Of a stretch of 64,000 nucleotides of DNA, positions 1 through 9,014 are shown piece by piece. Position 1 is the stretch's first letter, and each line of letters opens with the position of its first letter. A program made the position numbers and the translations under genes. Origin of the DNA: Closterium sp. Naga37s-1. Lineage: Eukaryota > Streptophyta > Zygnematophyceae > Desmidiales > Closteriaceae. The DNA is taken from contig CANJKZ010000910.1 of NCBI GenBank assembly GCA_947471745.1, forward strand, positions 1,828,501 through 1,892,500. Direction: 5' to 3'. The notes beneath the pieces were generated by a model, which worked only from the letters and a program-made list of their open reading frames with translations, did not search any database and was not told where the DNA came from.

Positions 1-458
1 TCTCACCATGATGAAGAACTCCCAGAAGCAGTATGCCGACCGACAACGACGAGATCACTTGGTAACAATCGGAGATAAGGAGCCTCTTGACACACGCAAG
101 TTGGACTTATCCCATCTTACGTCCAAAATCCGGCCTCGCGCTTACCCTGCATATGGAAAATGACAACACTTTCCATGTTCAGCTACTGAAGCCCTACAGG
201 GACCCCAACCATCAGTTCACGGGACGAAAGCTACTGCCACCACCACCTGTTCTCGTACAGGATGAACCAGAGTACGAGGTGGAACAAGTTCTTACTCATC
301 GACGCATGCGCAGCACCACGCTCGAATTCCTGATACGCTGGAAGGGATATGTCCCATCGAAGGACAGCTGGGTTGCAGTAGCTGATATGGGCAACGCACG
401 CCGTGCTCTCAAGGACCATTTTGTCAAGCAGGGTGTTTCTCACGCCACCCAGCTTTGA
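1..458 (+). pseudogene. Ty3-A chromovirus: integrase C-terminus and chromodomain (3' end of pol)
   Basis: This is the end of a Ty3/gypsy polyprotein whose start lies outside the window. Positions 2-160 read as the integrase C-terminal segment (QKQYADRQRRDHL, then a GDK-type SH3-like stretch). The frame then stops and the same protein continues in another frame (87-458) with FHVQLLKPYRD and a chromodomain (EYEVEQVL...FLIRWKGYVPSKDSWV). One frameshift around 100-165 therefore breaks the gene. Chromodomains of this class direct integration to modified histone tails (family knowledge). The stop codon is followed at once by a G-rich polypurine tract and an LTR, as expected for the 3' end of a chromovirus. 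Call confident; exact indel position not resolved. Confidence 0.85.
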
Positions 459-468
459 GGGGGGGGCG

Positions 469-795
469 TGTGAGAGTACGACCTTATTATGCTTTATCAT
501 GCTTAGCCATATTTTATTATGCATGATTTTGCTCGTTTTCCTTAGAATCGTTGCTTTACTATCTTTATTATCATTATAGCACCGTTCTTGGTTGCGTGCA
601 CTGAATTCTGCGCTCTTCGGTTGCCACAAAATCGCTTCTACCGAATTCAAGAAGGACCCGTTCGGGACGCTTCGCGACCCTTGGAACCTTCTAGTAGCAC
701 CCATGTTACTAGTCTTGTGTTGAGCCTATAAATAGCCTCATGTTGTACCCGTTTGATCATAATCTATTTTCTGAACCAGTTCTTTGATCCTCACA
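469..795 (+). repeat. 3' LTR of Ty3-A
   Basis: The LTR begins TGTGAGAGTACG directly after the polypurine run at 456-468 and probably ends near TCACA at 795. A TATA box (CTATAAATAG) lies at about 725-734, about 60 bp before the proposed end, as expected for an LTR promoter. The matching 5' LTR is outside the window, so the right boundary is an estimate. Confidence 0.65.
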
Positions 796-1906
796 GGGAC
801 GGTCAGAGCGATGGGCAATCTTAGCCCCACCGCTCTTGCCTCTCCCCCCCGCTAGCCCATCGCAATCACCACCAACAACTCCTGCACAACCTTCAGCAGC
901 ACATGCAGCTCCTATAGCAAAAGCAGCCCTTTTGGATGCTAAAGACTGGAACCGTCCGTCGCCTCCATGCGTCGTCCCCCCTCTCACCTGCACCCTCTCC
1001 CCCCGTGCCTGCTGTGGCGTGGTGTGAAGGGCGAGGAGAGTGCGAGAGCTCTGCACGTTGGAACAGGGGGGTTGGATTTTTTTTTTCCTGTGATCTGCAC
1101 TAAGGGGACACGGTGAAGGAAAAAAGGAAACAAATCGGTGGGGACAATGAATTCTTAACCCTAAGCCTGATAACACTAAGTTACTTATGAGTCAACTCAA
1201 AAATCACCTCCCAAACCCCACATTAGCAAGCCGTGGCTTATGAACCTTGAACCCGAACCTGAAACCAGGACCTTTAAACCCTGAACCCAGAACTCTGACT
1301 TTCGATTTTTTAACCTAAACCCTGAACACCTTCCAACAGGGGGTTTTGTCCAGAAAATCGCCCGCCGTGTCACACCTTTCTGCAACAGAGGTGAATCCTT
1401 TTGCTGCTCCTCTTCTTGCCCTCCTTCCACTCACTCCTCCTCCTCCTCCTCCTCCTCCCCCTCCTCCTCCTCCTCCTCCCCCCCCCCCTCCTCCTCCTGC
1501 CCCTCCTCCTCCCCCTCCCCTTCATTAATCTCCTTCTCAAAGCGCTACTCAATTTTCTCCTCTTCAAATTCATTTTTCATCGTAAAACTTCTCCTCACTA
1601 TTTTTCTCCTCGTTTTCTTCCTCAGTTTCCTCGTCATTTTCCTCCTCCTCGTCATTTTCCTCCTCCTCCTCCTCCTCCTCCTCTTCCTCCTCCTCCTCCT
1701 CATCCTCCCGCCCCTCATTAATCTCCTTCTCCATTCTCTCCTCAATGTTATCCTCTTTAATATGTCAGAAAACTATGGTGTTTAACCAAAGTTGTATGAC
1801 AGAGGGAAGTATAGAGGACTACGGAGGAGCAATGTACATTTGTACATAAGCAAGGAGCACCATAAGGGAAGAGGACTAAAGGGTCAAACCTGGCGATTGG
1901 GGTTAC
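796..1906. other. Non-coding stretch between Ty3-A and Ty3-B
   Basis: No convincing gene. It contains a CT-rich simple repeat (1434-1735) and, at about 1155-1335, scattered AACCCTAA/AAACCCTGAACC words resembling degenerate plant telomere repeats. The long Pro-, Leu- or Arg-rich frames here are products of the simple repeat. Confidence 0.6.
1434..1735. repeat. CTC/CCT trinucleotide microsatellite, two blocks
   Basis: Two CTC-rich blocks (about 1434-1525 and 1640-1735) are separated by AT-richer DNA that contains further CTC units. The plus strand is almost pure pyrimidine, so a triplex-prone mirror-repeat tract is possible. Confidence 0.85.
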
Positions 1907-2571
1907 ACAAGGGGAGAAACATGGTTGGTTTGAAATTGATTGGAAGCGAGGACTTTGGAGTTGATTGGAGATGCAACCAATCAGAAAGTTGCTACATAAC
2001 TGTGACTGAACCTACGCGATAGGTTTGAACAAAACCCACGTAAGTTCAAATGTCACCCTTGTCTAGCCAATCAGAACATACTCACCCTAAGTGAGTCGAC
2101 GGAACTTCCGCCGCTGGTTGGAATTGTAGCCAATCATAAATTCCCAACCTAATTCCAACGCAACTCTCCCTTGAAATTGCAACCTGTTAAAACATGACAT
2201 GTATGGATAACATATTTCATACACAACATTTTATTCCATTGTTTGTGCCATGTCATTGAGTAAAAGGATCAACCTTTGCCACATGGGCAAGGCCCATGGT
2301 GGTGCACCCTTCCTTGCCATGAGGGAGGTGTCTGCACCCCAAGGGGGTCTAGGGAGGGGTCTGAGCCAAGAAAGCTCATTCTCCACTTCCTATCCCGAAC
2401 TAATCAATTGGGAAATAGGATCCTTCTCTCATCAACTCACCTTCCAGAGTTTGTTACTGCATCTCCTAGCACTCTTTAGACTTAGTAATTTCCAGGAGCT
2501 GCTACTCTTTGTTTGTATTACAACCTATTGATAAATGGGTAAATGCCCCTTTTGTTAGTAGATCTGTTACA
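1907..2571 (+). repeat. 5' LTR of Ty3-B (left end replaced or lost)
   Basis: It matches the 3' LTR from ACAAGGGGAGAAACATGG onward with few substitutions. Upstream of 1907 the sequence does not match the 3' LTR start (TGTAACATCTGG at 22086). The right end is set by the primer site that begins at 2573. Confidence 0.8.
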
Positions 2572-2572
2572 T

Positions 2573-2586
2573 TGGTATTCAGAGCT
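2573..2586 (+). other. Primer-binding site of Ty3-B
   Basis: TGGTATTCAGAGC resembles the plant initiator tRNA-Met complement TGGTATCAGAGC with one extra T. It lies directly after the 5' LTR. Confidence 0.7.
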
Positions 2587-3047
2587 TTAGGGAGATCCTC
2601 TCCTTGTGGGCATCCAAGAAAAAATCTGGATTTTCTTTTTCTTGGAGAGATTGTGCTTTTCATTGTAATTTTCTTTTTATAAACCTGTGAAGACTACAAG
2701 CTACTCCAGCTCAAGTCTCCAAATCTGCAAGCTTCTCCAAGTCTTCTGCTCCCTCCCTCCCTCCCTCCCTGTTGGTGGAACTTTTGGAGCCACTGTGAAG
2801 AACTTGGTTATTGGCAACCTATGTGGATTAACCCTTTCTATTGAAGACAACCACTTTGTGATTGTTCTTGCCTTATCCACTGCGGTGGTAAGGATATTTT
2901 GCAACAGAGTGGTTTTTCACAATGCTGTGGTTGTAAGATCTATTGAAGAAATTTCTCCTTCGGAGAAAAAATTGGTTATTCACTGCGGTGATAACAAATT
3001 GCAGTAGATCTGTAGCTTACTTTTATTATACAGTGATTATGTTCTTA
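2587..3047 (+). other. Untranslated leader of Ty3-B
   Basis: About 460 bp between primer site and gag ATG. It has a short CCCT run near 2752-2770 but no gene or strong tandem structure. Confidence 0.6.
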
Positions 3048-4529
3048 ATGGCTTCTACCAACTCCAATGCTGGTGGTGTTGAAGGCACCAACTCCCATGC
3101 TGAACTGGAAGCTTGTATGCAAAAGATTGACCTGAACAACATGGATTAGGAAATGGCTGAAAAGGAACCTGCCGAAAACTCCCCTGCTAAGAACCCTCCA
3201 GCTGCTGAAAATTCCAAGGAGCAGGAAGAGGAGTCCCAGGAGGATGACATTGAGTTGGAAGGGGAAGAGGACATTCTGCATGCTGAAATTGCTAAGCTGC
3301 AGAATCATGCTGCTGAGCAGGATACGCGCATCCAGCAGCAGCAGTCACTCATTACCAACCTCAAGAGGGAGCTCTCTGACCAGGACAACAAAATCAAGTA
3401 CCTGGAAGTTGAGCTTAAGAACACGAAACACGACGCACGGGAGCACGTTCATCAGCTGGCGAGACGGACTTCAAAGATCAACGAGCTGCATGAGGCTTTC
3501 AGGGCCCTACGAAGGGAGACCATGTTTCGCCCTGCACCACGAGCGGACCCGCCTGCCAATTCTACTAGCGGACGCACCCACCCCTCTCGCTCTGGTGGTG
3601 TGGCGGGTGACCCCGGACCTTCTACGCAGCGCGCTGCTGAGCCGAACACGCAGGTTTTTGGCTCTCTTCCAATTACCCTCCCGCCATTCATCCATGGCAA
3701 GACGGATGTGGCAGCATGGTTGTCGATGATGACCGACCTGTTCAAGGCTCACAAGGTCCATGACGTCGCTCGCGTCGTCGCTGCCACCACCGTGCTGGAC
3801 CAGAATGCACAGCGAGTGGTGTATGGCAGCAAGATCCAGGCTGAGGCGGATAGGAAGCCGTTTGGGTGGGAGGAATTTGCCTCTGCACTCAAGCAAGCTT
3901 TCCAGGTCCAGCCGACCTAGCTGGAGGTGTGCAGTCGCCTTGAGAAGCTGCAGTGTGGGAACCGCACAGTTCAGCAGTACGCTATGGAGTTCGAGGAGAT
4001 ATGGGTGCTGCAGAAACCGGCGGAACGTATGATCGAAGGCGAGAAGATCCACCTCTTCTTCACGGGCCTGCCTAAGCACCTCCAGAGCATGCACATGACG
4101 GATGGGGCTGGGGAGTCGTGGAGGTCCTACGATCACGTGAAGTGCATGGTGGGGACCACTGATAAGCATTTCCGTGCTTATGCGAAAACTACTACCCAGT
4201 CGCAGCAGGCCTCAATGCCGTCGTCTAGCCCCGCGAGTCCTAACGGAAGGCAGCAGGCAACGCCTTGGAAGGGCAAGAACCACAAGAGGCCTTTCCAGCA
4301 AGGACAGCTGGCTGACCACAAGGCCAAGAAGGTCAACGAGGGTGGACCAAGCAATTTCCAGAGCTACTTCAAGTGCGGCAAGCCTGGACACAAGGGTTAC
4401 GAGTGCCACCATCGCAAGTCGGTGAATTACTCTGGCAAGCCCAAGACGGACAACAAGCGCCATGATGGCAGTGGCCCCTCGGGCGGCCAGCGGGATTTTG
4501 CAAAGACCAACAAGGGGGTGGGTACCTAG
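3048..4529 (+). pseudogene. Ty3-B gag (capsid and nucleocapsid), three in-frame TAG stops
   Basis: One frame runs from the ATG at 3048 (MASTNSNAGG) to 4529, interrupted only by TAG at 3147-3149, 3918-3920 and 4527-4529. The protein has an acidic N-terminus, a coiled-coil-like stretch (about 3280-3500), and a retrotransposon capsid segment (PPFIHGKTDVAAWLSMM; VCSRLEKLQCGNRTVQQY). A basic tail follows with a zinc knuckle at 4365-4405 whose first Cys is Tyr (YFKCGKPGHKGYEC; TAC for TGC). Gag packages the element RNA. The stops are probably former CAG codons, as in the other elements here. Confidence 0.85.
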
Positions 4530-4928
4530 CAGGCATAGTAGATCGAAAGGATGAGGAGTTGTTGAAACTCGAGTGCCTTGTTGATTGCAAAATTGCATGT
4601 GTGTATGCATTTTCTTTTAATAAAAGTTCTTTGTTTGCCTCTCGATTTCACCCACTGGAATATATCACATTTGAATCATTACGAGATAAATTCTCAATTA
4701 TTTTTGTGATCACCAAAATTTGCCTTGGATAATGGATGTGGTGGGTCGTTGCACCCAAGCGCACCCTCTAACTGCGGTTGGAATGGTAACGTACACAATT
4801 CGAGGTAAATTGTTTCGAGCACTTCAAGGATGGAGCGTGTTAGCGCAGTGGGATAAAGGACACCATGTATGGTGCACTGAGGCTCGTTCTTTTGGACGTA
4901 GCAAGCACGGCATTAAGGCGTATTACTT
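4530..4928 (+). pseudogene. Decayed gag-protease spacer of Ty3-B
   Basis: Between the zinc knuckle and the Cop-1 insertion the reading frame moves from gag to a second frame (about 4550-4720) and then a third (4720-4928). The third frame joins the protease frame when Cop-1 is removed (...HGIKAYY followed by LPPTNIIAC). This fits the ordinary gag-protease spacer with two indels. A tRNA A-box-like word at about 4836-4850 has no B box. Confidence 0.5.
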
Positions 4929-5060
4929 TGTCAAAATGTTATAGTGCTTACAGTTGTGTAGGCTATAGTGGGGTAGCCCATAAGGGGTACAACCCAATTA
5001 GGGTTAGTACTTGTACCCAACTTCTGTTCAATGCATTAATTCTCGTTCGTTAGTTTGACA
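4929..5060 (+). repeat. 5' LTR of Cop-1
   Basis: It runs from TGTCAAAATG to TTAGTTTGACA, 132 bp. The superfamily inverted repeat GGGTACAA (4985-4992) and TTGTACCC (5011-5018) sits in its middle. Confidence 0.95.
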
Positions 5061-5073
5061 TGGTTTCAGAGCA
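5061..5073 (+). other. Primer-binding site of Cop-1
   Basis: TGGTTTCAGAGC directly follows the LTR; it differs by one base from the initiator tRNA-Met type TGGTATCAGAGC. Confidence 0.8.
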
Positions 5074-5100
5074 AGTCCTTCGCTAGGACCGATTTTTTTT

Positions 5101-5790
5101 CCTTTGGCCCACCACTGCGCTGCCCCACTAGCCACCCCTAGCGACCCTTGTGCCGCACCTGCTGCCCCACGCACTGCCCTCGTGCGGCCCCTAGGTCCAG
5201 TCGCCCGTCGCACGTCGACCCCAGGCCCCGCGCGCGTCGCCTTTAGTCCCGGCCCGTCGCCCGACGCCCCTAGGCCTTGGCCCGTCGCTCGTCGCCCCTA
5301 GGCCTGCGCCCGTCGCCCCTAGCCCCGGCCCGTCGCCCGTCGCCCCTCGGCAGGTCGCCCCTAGGCCCTGGCCCCGTCGACCGTCACCCCTAGCCCCAGC
5401 CCGTCGCCCCTAGGCCCCGGCCCGTCGCCCGTCGACCCCAGGCCCCGCGCGCGTCGCCCCTAGCCCTGGCCCGTCCCCCGACGCCCCTAGGCCCCGGCCA
5501 GTCGCCCGTCGCCCCTAGCCCCGGCCCGTCGCCCGACTCCCCTAGGCCCGCGCCCGTCGCTCGTCGCCCCGCACCCGTCGCCTCTAGGCCCCGGCCCCGG
5601 CCCGTCGCCCGTCGCCCATCGCACCTCGGCCCGTCGCCCCTAGGCCCCGGCACCTTCGACCATCGCCCCTAGCCCCGGCCCGTCGCCCTTCGCCCCTAGG
5701 CCCCGGCCCGACGCCCGTCGCCCGTCGCCCAGCGCCCGTCGCCCCTAGGCCCCGGCCCGCCCGTCGACCCCAGGTCCCGCGAGCCACCCC
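5101..5790 (+). repeat. GC-rich tandem leader array of Cop-1
   Basis: About 690 bp of variable repeats built from CGTCGCCCCTAGGCCCCGGCC and GCCCGTCGCCCGTCG words lie between primer site and gag. The long frames on either strand are repeat artefacts. Sister elements carry different arrays in the same place. Confidence 0.8.
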
Positions 5791-5979
5791 TTGCGGCCCG
5801 ACCCTCGACCCTGCAGCCCGCGAGCCACCCTTGCAGCCCCACGCGCCGCCCCTGGTGGCCCTCTAACCGCCCCTGCTGCTCTGCTAGCCGCCCCTTGCGG
5901 CCCTCTAACAGCCCCTTGCTGCTGCCTGCCCTTTACTCTGCGTTGCCCTGCTTCTCCCCGCGCTGCGTGCTATGCCACT

Positions 5980-7265
5980 ATGGCTTCTCTCCGCGTGCTA
6001 GCGTTCGATCATGAGGGACGCCCACTACAGTTTGACACGTGGCTCGAAGACCTGCAGCTATACCTACTGAGCGACTCTAGGGACAGCGTTTTGTTGTTTG
6101 ACCACACGTCTGGCGCCGCTCCCGCTCCTCCCGCCACAGCTGACAGTGTGACTCGCTCACAATGGCTTACTCGCGACGCTGCTGCCTTCTTAGCCATTCG
6201 CAACCACCTGCCCTTAGCCAAATGCGCTCACTTCGGACAGCACAAGACAGCAGAGGCACTGTACGACGCTATCGTCGCTTGCTACTCCTTGCCTGCCACT
6301 GCTGCTTTAGGCTGCCTTCTACTGCCCTATCTGTTCCCCGAGGTATCCGCGATTGCCACTGTAGAGGACCTGGTTTCCGACCTTCGCACTAGCGACGCTC
6401 GCTACTGCGCTGCCGCCCCAGCTGAGTTCCTTGACATGAACCAGCCCCCGATGTTCTTCACTCTCTACTTTATCGTCACCCGCCTCCCTGACTCTCTTCG
6501 CTCTATCAGGGACCACTTTCTCTCCCTCGACCCCACAGTCCTCGCTATTGCCCTACTCGAGCAGCACCTCCTTGCAGCTGAGACTAGTGTAGTCGCTGTA
6601 GGTGCTGCTCGTGGCACTCCGCGCACACCCTTCTTTGAGGGGTGCTCCCCCTCCCCCCTTGCCCCCTCCTACGCCTCCGCTGCTGATGTCGACGACCCTA
6701 GTGCTGAGGACGTCAGGGCTGCTTCTGCTAGTGTGAAGTGCCGCAACAGCAAGGGCAAGGGTGGCAGTGGTGGTGGCGGTGGCAGCGGGAGTGGTGGTGG
6801 GGGCAGCAGTGGACGTGGTGGAGGCAGTGGAGGTGGTGGCAGCGGTGGGAGTGGTGGCGGGAGTGGGGGCTTTGGTGGCGGCGGTGGACGCGGTGGGAGT
6901 GGTGGCCGTAGGACAAGAACTCAGCGTGGAGGTTCTGGAGGAGGCCAAAAACAGCGGCAGCAGTGTCGGAGCGAGACCCCGTCGCCCTAGCAGCTTCGTG
7001 ACTGGTTGATTCAGCGAGGGGCGTCTGGGGGTAGTGGTAGCTGCCCGTATGTCAGTCGCACGGGTGACCGTGCTGGTCAGACATGCGGGAAGCCTCACAT
7101 TCAGCACCGCTGCTTCTCCCGCCTCGACGACGCTTTGCTCACTGAGTTTGGTGACGAGGTCGAGCGCCCCCACTGGGCAGAGCTGCTTAGGTCTGGAGTT
7201 GCTATCTTTGACCTAGACTATGATGGTATCCTTTCTGCTATGTATGCTTTGACTGTTACCGGTGT
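5980..7265 (+). pseudogene. Cop-1 gag with Gly-rich spacer and atypical zinc motif
   Basis: The start at 5980 (MASLRVLAFDHEGRPLQF) is chosen because sister copies begin MASPTVLTFDAEGR at the same place. The N-terminal half is a copia Gag (FDTWLEDLQLYLL; YDAIVACYS). A run of about 60 mostly Gly and Ser residues follows (about 6755-6905), then a basic stretch. A TAG at 6988-6990 stands where sister copies read CAG (QQLREW motif). The frame continues with the zinc motif C-x13-C-x3-H-x4-C (CPYV...QTCGKPHIQHRC, about 7045-7115). It is lost by a one-base shift near 7265. Confidence 0.85.
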
Positions 7266-8370
7266 GTGCCGCTTGACCCAGGTATAGAGGCTGCAGCTCT
7301 AGATGCTAGTGAGTCTTCTCTCCCTGGTACTGCGCCTGCTAAGGCCTTGCACACCTTCACGCTGGACTCAGGTGCCTCACGCTGTTTCTTTCGTGACAGC
7401 ACCACCCTCACTCCTCTCCTTGCACCTGTCCCGGTTAGACTGGCTGACCCCTCCGAGGTCCCAGTCGTTGCCCGTTCCTCCACTGTTCTTCCGTGTCCGG
7501 CGGTTCCGTCCGGCTCACTCTCTGGTCTTCACCTCCCCTCGTTCTCTACGAACTTGGTGAGTACCGCTGCCCTCCAGGATTCGATGGTCACTACCACCAC
7601 TCCTAGGGGGTCAGCGTGTGTCGATCTGCACGTGTACACGGACGGGTCGTCACCTGGCCACGTTCATTCGCCAGCCAGGGTCGAGTCTGTACACACTGGC
7701 TACCGAGCCTCCTCAAGTAGCCATGTCTGCCCAGGTGTCCGCGTTAGGTGAGGTAGCACCCTCTTTCTCGTGTCGCCTCCTGTCGCACTAGACTCTCCTC
7801 TGGCACCACCACCTTGGTCACCCCTCCCTGCCATGCCTGCGTGGCATGCACTCCCGCCTCCTAGTCTCTGGTCTTCCCAGGTCTCTGCCTCCCCTCCCTC
7901 CCTCGCCTGCCCCGCCCTGCCTTCCTTGCGTCGAGGGGCGGCAGCGCGCCGCTCCTCACTCCTCCTCGTTTCCCCCGACGAATGCTCCCCTGTAGACTCT
8001 CCACATGGACGTGTGGGGCCCAGCCCGCGTCAGTGGACAGGGCTGCGAGCGCTACTTTCTGCTGGTTGTTGACGACTACACGCGTTACACCACGGTCTTC
8101 CCCATGCGCAGCAAGGGTGAGGTCCCTGATGTTTTGATCCCTTGGATCTGCGCGGTCCGTCTCCAGCTAGGCGAGCGGTTCGGCCAGGACCTTTCTGTCC
8201 TGCGTCTGCACTCTGATAGAGGTGGTGAGTTCTCCTCCGACCTCTTACGGGACTTTTGTCGTGGGGAGGGCATCACCCAGTCGTTCATGCTTCCGGCCTC
8301 TCCGCAGCAGAATAGGATTGGTGAGCGTCGCATTGGCTTGGTCATGGAGGTCGAGGGTGCCGGGTCAGGG
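7266..8370 (+). pseudogene. Cop-1 protease and truncated integrase
   Basis: The protease has its active-site triplet as LDSGAS (about 7363-7380). The frame is lost near 7600. The pre-integrase zinc region (WHHHLGHPSLP; CVE) is readable in another frame at about 7795-7945. The integrase core resumes in frame at 8005 with MDVWGP, VVDDYTRY, LHSDRGGEF and QQNRIGERRIG, so all three catalytic acidic residues are visible. After GLVMEV the protein jumps straight into the linker repeats. About 200 residues present in sister copies (HAAAPHFLWPFAV onward) are deleted. Confidence 0.85.
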
Positions 8371-9014
8371 GGTGCTGAGCCTGGGGGTGCGGAGCCTGAG
8401 GGTGCTGAGCCTGCAGGTGTGGCGACTAGGGGTGTTGAGCCTGGGGGTGCTGAGTCTAAGGGTGCGGAGTCTGGGGGTGCTGAGCCTCGGGGTGCTGCTT
8501 CGTCTTGAGGTCCAGCTGGTGCATCGTCAAAACTGTCTCCCCGGCCGGAGCCTCTCTCCCCGCAGCAGCTGCGTGAGTGGCTTGTTCGGCGTGCACGCCT
8601 TCGAAGTGGAGCTGCCGGAGCTGGAGCCACTGGAGACACTGGAGCTGGAGGTACTGGAGTTACTACTGGAGCTGGTGGTGCTAAAGGTGCTGCGGCTGCT
8701 GGTCGTGGAGGTGCTCGTACCAGGGGTACTGGAGCTGACGGGACTGGTGGTGTTGGGGGCGCTGGAGCTGAAGACCCTACCGAGCCTGGAGCTGCTGGGA
8801 CTGGAGGCGCTGAGCTGGAGGCACTGGCGCTGGTGGTGTTGGAGCTGGAGGCACTGGCGCAGGTGGCGCTGGAGCTGGACGAGCTGGAGCTGGTGGAGCT
8901 GGAGCTGGAGGCACTGGCGCGGGAGGCGCTGGAGCTGGAGGAGCTGGAGCTGTTCACCCTGGAGCTGGAGGTGCTGGAGCTGGGGGTGCTGGTGGTACTG
9001 GTGCTGGAGGCACT
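8371..9014 (+). pseudogene. Cop-1 integrase-RT linker, low complexity
   Basis: The linker begins with about 15 copies of a five-residue GGAEP-like repeat (8350-8500). The QQLREW motif follows (8560-8590, EPLSPQQLREWLVRR), then a long Gly/Ala/Thr tract to about 9010. Two frames are needed to read it, so an indel near 8508 is likely. The opposite-strand and +1 Leu/Glu/Val-rich frames are repeat shadows. Confidence 0.7.

Noticed and set aside
1346-1745. Proline-, leucine- and arginine-rich frames on both strands.
   Set aside because: They are translations of the CTC microsatellite.
4830-4885. Possible tRNA gene (TTAGCGCAGTGG resembles an A box).
   Set aside because: No B box at the right distance and no cloverleaf can be drawn; the stretch lies inside the decayed Ty3-B coding spacer.
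5390-5787. Gly/Arg-rich minus-strand frames in the Cop-1 leader and similar frames at 18648-19620.
   Set aside because: They are produced by the GC-rich tandem arrays, change frame between repeats and show no protein motif.
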